Below, piece after piece: positions 45,771-54,698 of a stretch of 64,000 nucleotides of DNA. The notes beneath the pieces are model-generated. The model did not search any database and was not told where the DNA came from. It saw only the letters and a list, made by a program, of their open reading frames with translations. Origin of the DNA: Rhodohalobacter barkolensis (lineage in GTDB: Bacteria; Bacteroidota; Rhodothermia; Balneolales; Balneolaceae). Within the stretch, counting starts at the first letter, position 1. The number at the start of each line of letters is the position of its first letter. The DNA lies in the NCBI RefSeq assembly GCF_002834295.1, contig NZ_PISP01000003.1, positions 521,608 through 585,607 of the forward strand. The letters run 5' to 3'. A program made the translations under genes and the position numbers.

Positions 45771-46868
45771 TTATTTCTTGTAAAATGGGGGTTTTGATAC
45801 TGTTGCACTTACTTCTTTTTTGCGAATTTGAATATTGACCTGTTCACCCTCTTTGGCATGATCGATATCAATATACCCCATCCCTATACCTTTATTCAAA
45901 GAGATGGATTGTGTTCCGCTTGTTACAAAACCGATTTCATTTCCATCCGAATCGAGAATTTTATATCCGGATCGAGGCACATTTCTGCCCTCGTCAATAA
46001 CAAACCCGGTCAGTTTCCGATTTTTGCCTTTCTCCTTTATTTCGATCAAGGCTTCTTTACCAACAAAATCTCCTTTATCCAGTTTGGTTAACCAGCCCAG
46101 GCCGGCTTCAAGCGGATTTGTATCTTTGGTGATATCATTTCCATATAGTGCAAAACCCATCTCAAGGCGTAATGTATCGCGCGCGCCCAACCCGGCGGGT
46201 TCCAACCCGAACTCTTTTCCGGCTTTCATGATTTCTGACCAGATTTTTCCGGCATCGGCCTTTTTTGTATCGATATAGAGTTCAAAACCCTTTTCTCCTG
46301 TATAACCGGTTGCAGAAATGATCACTCCCGGCTGGTCTGCAACGGCTCCGGTTTCGAAAGTGTAGAACTTGATCGCGGAGACATCGGTTTCCGTTAGTTT
46401 TTGAAGAATCTCTGTCGCCTTTGGTCCTTGCAGTGCAAGCAGTGCATAATCATCTGATCGATTCTCAATTTCTGCATTCATACTGTTCTGGCCGGTAATC
46501 CAATCCCAGTCTTTCTCAATGTTTGATGCATTTACCACTAGCATATACTCATCATCCGAAAGCTTATAAACCAGCAGATCGTCCACAATTCCTCCATCCT
46601 CGTAGCACATTGCCGTATACTGCGCTTTTCCGGGCACAAGCTTTGAGGCATCATTGATTGTCACTTTTTGAATCAGGTTCAGAGCTTCGGGTCCTCGAAC
46701 AAAAAATTCACCCATATGAGATACATCAAACAGACCGGCATTTTCACGCACGGCCATATGCTCCTGCTTGATTCCCTCGTACTGCACCGGCATATCAAAC
46801 CCGCCAAAATCGATAATCTTAGCACCCAGTTTTTCGTGTTCCTGATAGAATGGTGTTCGTTTAGACAT
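45771..46868 (-). CDS. gcvT: Aminomethyltransferase, glycine cleavage T protein
   Basis: 365 aa GcvT fold with [41 protein letters not shown] and [13 protein letters not shown]. It transfers the methylene group from the H-protein-bound aminomethyl lipoate to tetrahydrofolate. gcvH and gcvP are not in the window. Head of the gcvT-comB-ftsK set. Confidence 0.95.
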   Translation of the reverse strand: MSKRTPFYQEHEKLGAKIIDFGGFDMPVQYEGIKQEHMAVRENAGLFDVSHMGEFFVRGPEALNLIQKVTINDASKLVPGKAQYTAMCYEDGGIVDDLLVYKLSDDEYMLVVNASNIEKDWDWITGQNSMNAEIENRSDDYALLALQGPKATEILQKLTETDVSAIKFYTFETGAVADQPGVIISATGYTGEKGFELYIDTKKADAGKIWSEIMKAGKEFGLEPAGLGARDTLRLEMGFALYGNDITKDTNPLEAGLGWLTKLDKGDFVGKEALIEIKEKGKNRKLTGFVIDEGRNVPRSGYKILDSDGNEIGFVTSGTQSISLNKGIGMGYIDIDHAKEGEQVNIQIRKKEVSATVSKPPFYKK

Positions 46869-47066
46869 AAATCTGTTTAAGCTTTTTCTCGTTTTTCAGT
46901 TCCATTAAAATCGTTGCCCGGTATGTACTGAATCTTAGAATTCACAATCAATTAATGAATCCATAGTATATTAACCGAACTGTAGCAGCGAGTAAGTTAA
47001 CCGTTTAATTTCGCTGTTATTCTGATTATTTTTGAAAGGTAACAATTTCAAGCACGCAAAACATTT

Positions 47067-48206
47067 ATGTCTATTCACAAAGAACAAATTAAAAGTGCCC
47101 TGTCGCAGGTCATTCATCCCGAATACGAGAAAGATCTGATCTCGCTGGATCTGATTCAGGATCTGATTATTCAGGATAAGTATGTCGCCTTTACGCTGGA
47201 ACTGCCCAAAAAGGACGACAGCCTTGCCGATTATCTGAAAAAAGAGTGTACCAAGGCGGTTCATAAATTTGCTGATAAAGAGGCTATTCTCGACATCACA
47301 GTTGGTATTAATATTTCACGACAGCGAGAGCTGGACGGAGATGACGCCCCTCAACAAGCTCAGCAGCAACAACAACCCAAACAGGAGCCTGTATTACCCG
47401 GCGTAAAAAATGTGATTGCCGTTGCATCCGGTAAAGGCGGAGTGGGTAAATCTACGGTAGCTGCGAACCTTGCCGTTGCATTGGCTCAAACCGGAGCGCG
47501 GGTAGGACTGCTCGATACCGATATTTACGGGCCCAGCGTTCCAACCATGTTTGATGTGAAGGAGAGACCGAATATCACGACCCAGAAAAAACTGATTCCA
47601 ATTGAGAAACACGGTGTACATCTCGTTTCCATGGGCTTTTTGGTTGATACGGATCAGGCAATGATCTGGCGCGGGCCGATGGTAACGAGTGCTGTTAAAC
47701 AGTTTATGCAGGAAGTTGAATGGGGTGAGCTCGATTATCTGATTTTAGACCTCCCACCCGGAACCGGTGATATTCAGTTAACCATTGTACAAACCGTACC
47801 TCTGACCGGAGCCGTGATTGTATCCACCCCACAAACCGTGGCATTGGATGACGCTCGAAAAGGCGTTGCCATGTTCAGCAAGGTGAATGTACCCGTTTTA
47901 GGTATCGTAGAAAATATGGCCTACTTCGTTCCTGACGATATGCCCGAGAAGAAGTACTATATTTTTGGAAAGCACGGTGCCAGAAACTTGGCTAAGAAGC
48001 TCGAAGTTCCATTTTTAGGTGAAGTACCGCTCAGAGAACAGATCCGTGAAACTAGTGATTCCGGTACTCCGGTTGTAGCTTCCGACCCTGCATCCCCAGC
48101 CGCAATTGGCTTGAAGGAGATTGCCAATCGTGTGCAACAAACCATTTCAATACAAAATCAAAGCGGTGAATCGGGAAGCAAGGTTGATATTAAGATTCGC
48201 CCCTGA
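47067..48206 (+). CDS. mrp: Mrp/NBP35-family Fe-S cluster carrier ATPase
   Basis: 379 aa. N-terminal MIP18/DUF59 domain (~1-90), a Gln-rich linker (~95-108), and the P-loop ATPase with the deviant Walker A GKGGVGKST (~120), LLDTDIYGPSVP and DLPPGTGDIQL. The usual C-x2-C after ENMAYF is absent (it reads VPDDMPEKKYYIFG), a variation seen in Bacteroidota relatives, so cluster binding may rely on other ligands. Monocistronic with a terminator at 48233. Confidence 0.93.
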   Translation: MSIHKEQIKSALSQVIHPEYEKDLISLDLIQDLIIQDKYVAFTLELPKKDDSLADYLKKECTKAVHKFADKEAILDITVGINISRQRELDGDDAPQQAQQQQQPKQEPVLPGVKNVIAVASGKGGVGKSTVAANLAVALAQTGARVGLLDTDIYGPSVPTMFDVKERPNITTQKKLIPIEKHGVHLVSMGFLVDTDQAMIWRGPMVTSAVKQFMQEVEWGELDYLILDLPPGTGDIQLTIVQTVPLTGAVIVSTPQTVALDDARKGVAMFSKVNVPVLGIVENMAYFVPDDMPEKKYYIFGKHGARNLAKKLEVPFLGEVPLREQIRETSDSGTPVVASDPASPAAIGLKEIANRVQQTISIQNQSGESGSKVDIKIRP

Positions 48207-48232
48207 CCTAAATCACATTCAAAACCGTTTGC

Positions 48233-48266
48233 AAAAAGCCGGAGCAATATGCTGCCGGCTTTTTAG
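48233..48266 (+). terminator. Rho-independent terminator after mrp
   Basis: Stem aaaaagccgg (48233-48242) with ccggcttttt (48255-48264), T-run at its 3' side, 27 bases past the stop. Confidence 0.8.
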
Positions 48267-48293
48267 TTATACCGTCAAAAAATATTGACTCAA

Positions 48294-48899
48294 ATGACAG
48301 ACCAGAAAGAAAAAGCAAAAAAAAGGAAAAAGTCCTTGATTGAGTGGGGTGTTATCATTGGCGTAATTGCATTTCTCTACCTCACCGGACTTCACACATC
48401 GATTATTGGCACACTGCAGAAAGGACTGCTAGCCACCGGACTGATCAAACCATCGATACCCTCGGTAACAGATACATTCCCGGAGGCCAACCGGGATTTT
48501 TATATGGCTGATGAAGAGGGGCAAGTTATCTCGCTCGCCAATTTTGACGGTGAAGTGGTTTTTATGAACATCTGGGCAACCTGGTGCCCGCCCTGCATTG
48601 CCGAGATGCCATCAATCAACAAACTTTACCAGCAATTCGATGAGTCGGATAACGTAAAATTCGTGCTGGTCTCCATGGATGAGGATTTTGAAAAAGCCAA
48701 ACAGTTTATGGAGAAAAGGGGTTTCGATATGCCCATTTACCACTACCGGACAAAAGTACCCGGAACGTACGAAAGCAGCGTCATTCCCACTACTTACGTG
48801 ATTTCAGGTGATGGTAAACTCATGATGGAGAAACAAGGTCTCGCAAAATATGACACTTCTGAGTTTGAGCAGTTTTTGCGGGATCTTGCTGAGATTTGA
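48294..48899 (+). CDS. TlpA-like membrane-anchored thiol-disulfide protein
   Basis: 201 aa from ATG 48294 (TTG 48285 also in frame). N-terminal membrane anchor (~17-34), then a thioredoxin-like domain with the redox motif C98-P-P-C101 in ATWCPPCIAEMPSI and the cis-proline in VIPTTYVI. Faces the periplasm; TlpA/ResA-type proteins reduce disulfides, often for cytochrome c maturation. No ccm genes adjacent, so target unknown. Confidence 0.9.
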   Translation: MTDQKEKAKKRKKSLIEWGVIIGVIAFLYLTGLHTSIIGTLQKGLLATGLIKPSIPSVTDTFPEANRDFYMADEEGQVISLANFDGEVVFMNIWATWCPPCIAEMPSINKLYQQFDESDNVKFVLVSMDEDFEKAKQFMEKRGFDMPIYHYRTKVPGTYESSVIPTTYVISGDGKLMMEKQGLAKYDTSEFEQFLRDLAEI

Positions 48900-48942
48900 A
48901 AAAAAGTCTGATAATTCTTTAAATCGGCTTGATATCTGATCC

Positions 48943-48980
48943 AACCACCCCTTTATCCCCTCCTTGCATAAGGAGGGGAA
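48943..48980 (-). repeat. Single hairpin-repeat unit after the TlpA-like gene
   Basis: Inverted orientation: aaccacccctttatcccc followed by the hairpin cccctccttgcataaggagggg. Closely resembles the right unit of the pair at 34.6 kb. No partner nearby. Confidence 0.7.
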
Positions 48981-49009
48981 TATTCAAACCAGAATTTTGC
49001 AGACGATAA

Positions 49010-50737
49010 TTATTTGATCAGCAGTAAACGCTTTGTGTTTACAAAATCATTTACGATCAGTCTGTAGAAGTACATACCGCTCGCCAGGCTGCCAGCTTCA
49101 AACTGAAGCTCATAGCGCCCTTCAGGTTGTTGTTCGTTGACCAGCGTTTGTACCAATTGGCCGCTAACATTATAGACATCCAGCCGTACTTCAGATGCCT
49201 CCGGAAGTACATATGGAATGGTTGTTGTTGGGTTGAATGGATTCGGATAGTTATCCTCAAGTCTGGCAATTTCATTTTCGCGAAGAGCTTCACCTTTTAG
49301 GCTTACCGTAAGCGGACTGGAAGCATTGTTGGCATTGTGCGAAATCCGGGCAAAACCTTCATGAATGCGATCATTTCTTGGAATGTAACGGATGATTACT
49401 TCCACATTTTGCCCCGGCTCTATACTTCCCCTCGCGAGACCTGCAGGAGATACTACATAATTGTCGTTATCTACAGTAATGCTGTACGATAATGGATCCT
49501 CTGCAGAAGCCGCATTCGCAATTTCGATAGTTCGCTCAACCCGGTTTCCTACATTCGTAACTCCAAAATCTAATCCTTCCTGAATAGATTCATTATCTAC
49601 AACTATTTCAGATTCAGCTCCAACCAGTTCCAGACAGTTACTGCCCAGAGGCCAGCCCCAGTCACTCAACATACCACAAAAAACAGGTCCCGGAGAATGA
49701 ACCGCAAATTGCCTGTCAATACGCGGACGCATCAGTGCACTTTCAAGATATTGTTGCTGAGAAAAAGTGTCTTGATCCAAATGTGAGTAAGACGATCCTC
49801 CATTCCATTCAGGCGGTGAATAAAGCGGCACCGGTTGTGCACTAAATACTCCGGTAGCATCCTGACCATTAAAAAATACACCATCACGCTGACCGGTCAA
49901 TGCTTGATAGAGTTCAACAGATGGATTTGGATAGGTTGATGTATTTAACAATTCAACCCCCTGTCCATCCTGAGTATACCGATCATAGATAAATGGCCAG
50001 TTATTATCTCCAAGTCCATGACTTCCTGTTTGAGAATCTTCATCAACTCCCATTGTCCCGATAAAACCAATGCCGTGACCTATCTCGTGAAGCACAACGG
50101 TAACAAAATCGATCATTCCGGTTGGTGTGTTCGCATCCGTTCCAAAGTACCAATCGCTAAAGTTACAGTTCATGTTGATCACAATATCATGATCCTCACC
50201 AAAACTATTACCTTCCAGCTGATCCACGCCCGACATCGCACTTGCCTGTGCGATGGAATAAAACGTTTCCGGTTCGCCATTTTGAGGTCTTGCTACCAAT
50301 GTGGGTCCGGCACTCCCAAGTACATTTTCATCACGTGGAGTCCAGCTGGCCTCAATGCGAATCGGTATTTCTGACTGAAGATACGTTTCCCAAACTCCCA
50401 TGGCGTATTCAAAAGCGGTTTGTGCCTCGGCAGGCCATTCAGTTCCGTTATCACAACTGTTTACATAAGTAATTTCAAAATTGGCGGACCTTACTTCGTT
50501 GTTCGCTTTTCTGAAATTATCTTCAGCTTTTTTGAAATAGTTTCGATTAATATCAGTTGGAGGCAGTTTGCAAATCTCTCCCATTTCCGGTGCCGGTTGC
50601 AAAATAAATTGATCAGACTTGGAAATAGTCTCTTGAGCATTTACTGAAAATACAGTAGATAACGAGAGAGCTACAAGCAGCAGTAAAGACTTGAATGGTT
50701 TACCAACCAAATCGGTTTTTATGTAACGTAGATTCAT
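49010..50737 (-). CDS. T9SS-sorted matrixin-like metalloprotease
   Basis: About 575 aa from the ATG at 50737, which directly precedes a signal peptide ending VNAQ. The zinc motif VLHEIGHGIGFIGT (HExxHxxGF) lies near 225. After a ~110-residue beta domain (~390-490, DUF1573-like Ig fold) comes the type A C-terminal sorting domain (~500-575) with YPNPFNPTTTIPYVLP, VRLDVYNVSGQLV and a terminal RLLLIK, which targets it to type IX secretion. Substrate unknown. Confidence 0.9.
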   Translation of the reverse strand: MNLRYIKTDLVGKPFKSLLLLVALSLSTVFSVNAQETISKSDQFILQPAPEMGEICKLPPTDINRNYFKKAEDNFRKANNEVRSANFEITYVNSCDNGTEWPAEAQTAFEYAMGVWETYLQSEIPIRIEASWTPRDENVLGSAGPTLVARPQNGEPETFYSIAQASAMSGVDQLEGNSFGEDHDIVINMNCNFSDWYFGTDANTPTGMIDFVTVVLHEIGHGIGFIGTMGVDEDSQTGSHGLGDNNWPFIYDRYTQDGQGVELLNTSTYPNPSVELYQALTGQRDGVFFNGQDATGVFSAQPVPLYSPPEWNGGSSYSHLDQDTFSQQQYLESALMRPRIDRQFAVHSPGPVFCGMLSDWGWPLGSNCLELVGAESEIVVDNESIQEGLDFGVTNVGNRVERTIEIANAASAEDPLSYSITVDNDNYVVSPAGLARGSIEPGQNVEVIIRYIPRNDRIHEGFARISHNANNASSPLTVSLKGEALRENEIARLEDNYPNPFNPTTTIPYVLPEASEVRLDVYNVSGQLVQTLVNEQQPEGRYELQFEAGSLASGMYFYRLIVNDFVNTKRLLLIK

Positions 50738-50867
50738 AGAGTACAGCTTTTCATAATTGTGAATGGAGCCTAAGTTTAAGCAAAACATACCAATCTTACG
50801 CAATCAATTTTTCAACAAATTAAAGAGTATAGCTTTAATTTAAAGAACTTTTTAACCCAATAAATTT

Positions 50868-51362
50868 ATGAGAACTGCAAAACTCACTCTGCCCGTTCAA
50901 ATTATGGGACTGCTATTTTGGTTGATCCTTTGCTACCTGGTAGCTTGGACCGGGGCTCAGGTTTCTCCGGGAATCGCTTCACCGGAATGGTATAATGCGC
51001 TAAACAAACCAACCTGGAATCCACCGGCGTGGCTTTTCGGACCGGTATGGTCTGCCCTCTACACGATGATGGGAATTGCAGCCTGGTTAATCTGGAAAGA
51101 TTACGGTATTAAACACGCAAAACCGGCAATTATTGTATTCCTTATTCAACTTGCACTGAACGGGTTGTGGTCTCAACTATTTTTCAACTTCCAGGCTCTC
51201 GGGTGGGCACTCATTGAAATCATCATACTTTTGGGAGCTATTTTCATTACCACCTACCTGTTCTTTCAAAAAAATAGAGCCGCCGGATGGCTGATGGTTC
51301 CCTACATTTTATGGGTTAGCTTCGCTACCGCACTCACTGTTGCGATTTGGGTGTTGAATTGA
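50868..51362 (+). CDS. tspO: TspO/MBR-family membrane protein
   Basis: 164 aa with five membrane helices and the family features WYNALNKPTWNPPAWLFGPVW and LNGLWSQLFF, rich in conserved Trp. Known members bind porphyrins and other hydrophobic ligands and affect stress responses. Monocistronic; faces away from the T9SS protease. Confidence 0.92.
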   Translation: MRTAKLTLPVQIMGLLFWLILCYLVAWTGAQVSPGIASPEWYNALNKPTWNPPAWLFGPVWSALYTMMGIAAWLIWKDYGIKHAKPAIIVFLIQLALNGLWSQLFFNFQALGWALIEIIILLGAIFITTYLFFQKNRAAGWLMVPYILWVSFATALTVAIWVLN

Positions 51363-51363
51363 A

Positions 51364-51503
51364 TGGCTTCAGGCTTCAGGCTTCAATGGGGAATTTACTA
51401 TTGACGTCACTTCGAGCGAAATCCCGAATGCCTTTATTCGGGATGAAGTCGAGAAGTTAATTTTCTAAACAAATAAGCTTTTGGCTCTTGCGACCTGTAG
51501 CCA
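51364..51503. repeat. Gene-less relative of the 54-kb four-helix-bundle element
   Basis: Starts ggcttcaggcttcaggcttc, continues with ggggaatttactattgacgtcacttcgagc, encloses a palindrome (cccgaat...attcggg, ~51422-51442) and ends cttgcgacctgtagcc. The same ends bound the unit at 53963-54698, which contains a gene. About 140 bp, no coding capacity. Reads like an internally deleted copy. Confidence 0.65.
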
Positions 51504-51516
51504 GAACCCGTCATTC

Positions 51517-51543
51517 ATCCCCCATGCCCCCTTCAAAGGGGGA
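51517..51543 (-). repeat. Single DUF559-type hairpin-repeat unit
   Basis: atcccccatgcccccttcaa plus aggggg: the same layout as the right end of the DUF559 unit (33402-33431), with tg in place of gca. It lies ~17 bp from the prfC stop. Confidence 0.75.
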
Positions 51544-51560
51544 TAAGACTGTACCCTGTA

Positions 51561-53177
51561 TCAATCCTGCTTGTACTTAAACAGATTTTCGCCACCTACT
51601 TTCTCTTCGGCTTGTGACAAGGCGTATGCACTTTCAAACAGAACAATCGGATTCTCTTCCATATCCTTCGTGACATGCGTAGAGTAGCTGCTCTCCAGTT
51701 TTTTAATGATATCATCTGCCTCCTGAGGCAACCAACGCGCGGCGTGATAATTCACCGGCTGCATATAAAGCTCCACGCCGTACTCTCCCTGCATTCTGTG
51801 CTGAACCACTTCAAACTGAAGCACACCCACGGTTCCTAACAAAAGCTCATTCCCAACACCGTTCGGCACTTCAAAGACGTGAACCACACCCTCTTCCGAT
51901 AGCTGTTTCAGTCCCTCGCGAAGCTGCTTCCGTTTGAATGGATCCTTGGTGGATACCTTCATAAAGTGCTCCGGAGTAAAGAGAGGAATTACGTTAAAAC
52001 GTACCGGTTCCTTTTCGTAAAGCGTAGACCCGATTCTGAAAAATCCGGGGCTGAACAATGATACAATATCTCCGGGGTAGGCCTCTTCCAGAATATTTCT
52101 CTCATCTCCCATTAACGTGTGGGGAGTAGACATTTTTACTTTTTTACCGGTGCCCTCATGAATCACATTCAGTCCGCGCTCAAACTTTCCGGATGTAATT
52201 CTGATAAACGCTGCGCAATCCCGGTGATCGGGGTTCATATTGGCCTGCAACTTGAAAATAAATCCGCTAAACGGTTCATCCAGCTCCCGTTCATTTCCAT
52301 CCGCATCGGAATAGATTTGCGGAGACGGTGCCAAATCGGAGAAATACTTTAAGAACACATCAAGACCGAAGTTGTTCAGGGCAGATCCAAAAAATACCGG
52401 AGATGCCTCACCTACTTTAAACTTATCCTGATCCATATCGGCAAACATATCCTCAATCAGCATCACTTCTTCCTGTAGCTGCTCCTTTTCAGCCTCCGAC
52501 AGATTGGTTTCATCCAATCCCTCATCCAGTGAGAAGATTTCCATTTCTGCTTTCTTGGCTCCATGTTCTGACTTTCGGTACAGATGGAGCTCCTTTCCGA
52601 TCAGATCATAAATTCCCTGAAATTTTTGCCCGTACCCAACCGGCCAGCTGGCGGGAATCGCTTCAATGCCGAGTTTATTTTCTACATTACTGAGTACTTC
52701 CAGCGGTTCCATACCGGGACGGTCGCACTTATTCACAAAGGTGATCACCGGCACACGTCTCATTTTGCAGACTTCAAACAGTTTTTCGGTCTGCTCCTCA
52801 ACTCCCTTGGCCACATCAATCACCATCAGTCCGCTGTCGGCAGCAACAAGGGTACGCAGTGTATCTTCAGAAAAGTCTTTGTGACCCGGGGTATCTAACA
52901 AATTATATTTGATGTCATCTTTTTCAAACCGGAGCACAGATGATGTAACCGAAATTCCTCTGTCCTGCTCGATCGACATCCAATCGGATGCGGCATGACG
53001 GGTTGCTTTCCGGGCACGAATAGACCCCGCCTCGTGAAGAGCGCCTCCATAGAGAAGCAGTTTCTCGGTCAGAGTGGTTTTACCGGCATCCGGGTGAGAG
53101 ATAATGGCAAACGTTCTCCTGCGTGCGGCTTCCCGCTCGATGATATTTTCTTTGATCTTGGTTGCAGCCTGTGACAT
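51561..53177 (-). CDS. prfC: Peptide chain release factor 3
   Basis: 538 aa translational GTPase. G domain (~25-280) with HPDAGKTTLTEK, DTPGHKDFSEDTLRTL and NKCDR; the RF3-specific domains follow, including FKLQANMNPDHRDCAAFIRI and GVLQFEVVQHRM. It recycles RF1 and RF2 after termination. Length and motifs fit RF3 rather than EF-G. Monocistronic. Confidence 0.96.
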   Translation of the reverse strand: MSQAATKIKENIIEREAARRRTFAIISHPDAGKTTLTEKLLLYGGALHEAGSIRARKATRHAASDWMSIEQDRGISVTSSVLRFEKDDIKYNLLDTPGHKDFSEDTLRTLVAADSGLMVIDVAKGVEEQTEKLFEVCKMRRVPVITFVNKCDRPGMEPLEVLSNVENKLGIEAIPASWPVGYGQKFQGIYDLIGKELHLYRKSEHGAKKAEMEIFSLDEGLDETNLSEAEKEQLQEEVMLIEDMFADMDQDKFKVGEASPVFFGSALNNFGLDVFLKYFSDLAPSPQIYSDADGNERELDEPFSGFIFKLQANMNPDHRDCAAFIRITSGKFERGLNVIHEGTGKKVKMSTPHTLMGDERNILEEAYPGDIVSLFSPGFFRIGSTLYEKEPVRFNVIPLFTPEHFMKVSTKDPFKRKQLREGLKQLSEEGVVHVFEVPNGVGNELLLGTVGVLQFEVVQHRMQGEYGVELYMQPVNYHAARWLPQEADDIIKKLESSYSTHVTKDMEENPIVLFESAYALSQAEEKVGGENLFKYKQD

Positions 53178-53468
53178 GGTCTATACTTCAATTTTTAGAA
53201 AGACTTGCAATATAACGAATTCACACGTTTTGATCACTTTTTTGACAACAGTTCGATCAAATATCCTACCGTTTACATTTTATACAACGTTTAAACAGAT
53301 TCTGAGAATCCCATCTGAGCCAAACTGAAGGGGGTTAAAATTTAAAACTGTGTTAAAAACAAGCCGAAATCGACCTTCTAAGCATTTATTCAATGATTTT
53401 GAAGGAACACTTCCGGGGTAAATCCTGTATACTCCATTGAACTCGAAATCAAAAATCGATGAATTATT

Positions 53469-53888
53469 ATGACTACTTTCAAGAAAACTTCCGCAATTTT
53501 TACAGCACTTTTCTCACTCATTTTAATTGCAGGCATTAATCTTTCCGTTGCGCAAAGCGGTAATGTAGTGGATGTAATTAATGAGAGCGATGATCACACA
53601 ATCCTTTCAGAGCTGTTGGAAATAACAGAGTTGAATAATGTGATTGCACAACAAGGTCCATTCACAGTAGTTGCACCTACGGATGCAGCGTTTGAAGAGA
53701 TGGGCTCCGAATTGGATGAACTGAGAGAAGATCCTGAAAGAGCACAGAACGTTGTGATTGGTCACCTGTTCCAAGGTGAAGTACCGGCTGAAGAAGCTGA
53801 ACCCGCACTGAATATTGAGATATCAGAAGGCGATATTCCGGCCACTAACGGTCTTGTTCATATCACGGATACCGTAATCATGAACTAA
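53469..53888 (+). CDS. Secreted fasciclin-domain protein
   Basis: 139 aa: signal peptide (~1-28, ending SVAQ), then one FAS1 domain with FTVVAPTDAAFEEMG (H1 box) and NGLVHITDTVIM (H2 box). The domain is somewhat short. FAS1 proteins mediate adhesion or matrix interactions. Followed by a good terminator. Confidence 0.9.
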   Translation: MTTFKKTSAIFTALFSLILIAGINLSVAQSGNVVDVINESDDHTILSELLEITELNNVIAQQGPFTVVAPTDAAFEEMGSELDELREDPERAQNVVIGHLFQGEVPAEEAEPALNIEISEGDIPATNGLVHITDTVIMN

Positions 53889-53922
53889 CAAAATCAACCG
53901 TAAATAACACTTTACGGAAGGA

Positions 53923-53957
53923 GTCGTGTTCCCGGATGGGGAGCACGGCTTTTTTTA
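53923..53957 (+). terminator. Rho-independent terminator after the fasciclin gene
   Basis: Stem gtcgtgttccc (53923-53933) with ggggagcacggc, allowing G-U pairs, then seven Ts. Confidence 0.8.
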
Positions 53958-54016
53958 TTTGCAGGCTTCAGGCTTCAGGCTTCAGCGGGGAATTTAATAT
54001 TTACGTCACTTCGAGC

Positions 54017-54170
54017 TCCTATTTTTGCCTAAAAAAGAGGGCAACACTATTGAAGAGGTGACAGTCCAAAAGTCCCCTCTTGAGAGGGGATTTAGGGGTG
54101 TGTTCGCACAGGCCAAAAATGTCGATTCAAGCCAAGAAACACACATTTCACCAAATCTGTCACCAATAGC
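54017..54170. repeat. Insertion within the 54-kb element, carrying a DUF559-type repeat
   Basis: Relative to the copy at 51.4 kb, the sequence breaks after acttcgagc (54008-54016) and resumes at gcattcccgattgctg (54171). The inserted ~154 bp contains the hairpin unit cccctcttgagagggg plus atttaggggtgtg (54070-54105). So one repeat family has landed in another. Confidence 0.6.
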
Positions 54171-54224
54171 GCATTCCCGATTGCTGTCTATCGGGATGTA
54201 GTCGAGAAGATCCTTTTTAGAATT

Positions 54225-54587
54225 TTAAATATCCCTCTCTATTCTTTTGATCAATTTGTAGAGCATTTTTCCAATCATATCAACTCTCTTGCACAAATCA
54301 CTGAAGATCTTTTCATCCTTAAGCGATCCTGTTTCAAACAATGTTTCCAAATGATCTCTGGTTTCATCCACAGATGCATGGGCATATGTAAGAAATCGCA
54401 AGTAGTCATTTTGATATTTTCGTCTCCCATACCCTTCTACGATATTCGAACGAATAGATTTAGATGAACGTCTGATTTGACTACCGGATTCATACAGTTC
54501 AAATCTTGGCAAATTTAAAGACATCTGATGAATATCAATGGATAGCTTTCTTGCCTCTTGCCAAACCAACAGTTTCTTATAACTCAT
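54225..54587 (-). CDS. Four-helix-bundle protein (23S rRNA intervening-sequence type)
   Basis: 120 aa from the ATG at 54587, preceded by AGGAGAT. Typical family sequence: [20 protein letters not shown], then [20 protein letters not shown] and [16 protein letters not shown]. It is a different subtype from the protein at 19.8 kb. No reverse transcriptase or template/variable repeats are nearby, so it is not part of a diversity-generating element. Function unknown; it sits within a repeat-bounded unit. Confidence 0.88.
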   Translation of the reverse strand: MSYKKLLVWQEARKLSIDIHQMSLNLPRFELYESGSQIRRSSKSIRSNIVEGYGRRKYQNDYLRFLTYAHASVDETRDHLETLFETGSLKDEKIFSDLCKRVDMIGKMLYKLIKRIERDI

Positions 54588-54698
54588 ATCTCCTGTTTTT
54601 TTATTAACATTGTAACTGTTAGAAACAGGATTTATGAAATCCTTACAAATTTTCTCCTGCAGCTTGAAGCATGAGACTTGCAACCTGTAGCCTGAGAC

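Larger units (their letters stand above)
53963..54698. mobile_element. Repeat-bounded unit carrying a four-helix-bundle gene
   Basis: Left end ggcttcaggcttcaggcttc (53964-53983) and right end cttgcaacctgtagcctgag (54678-54697) match the ends of the 140-bp gene-less copy at 51364-51503. The ends are imperfect inverted repeats of each other. Inside lie the sequences cacttcgag...gtcgagaag (interrupted by a ~154-bp insertion) and the gene at 54225-54587. Mobility is inferred from having a gene-bearing and a gene-less copy 2.5 kb apart. Confidence 0.5.

Noticed and set aside
53963..53984. Triple direct repeat ggcttca as a CRISPR or tandem array
   Set aside because: Units of 7-8 bases with no spacers; it is the end of a dispersed repeat.
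54225..54587. Four-helix-bundle protein as the Avd factor of a diversity-generating retroelement
   Set aside because: No reverse transcriptase gene and no template/variable repeat pair nearby.
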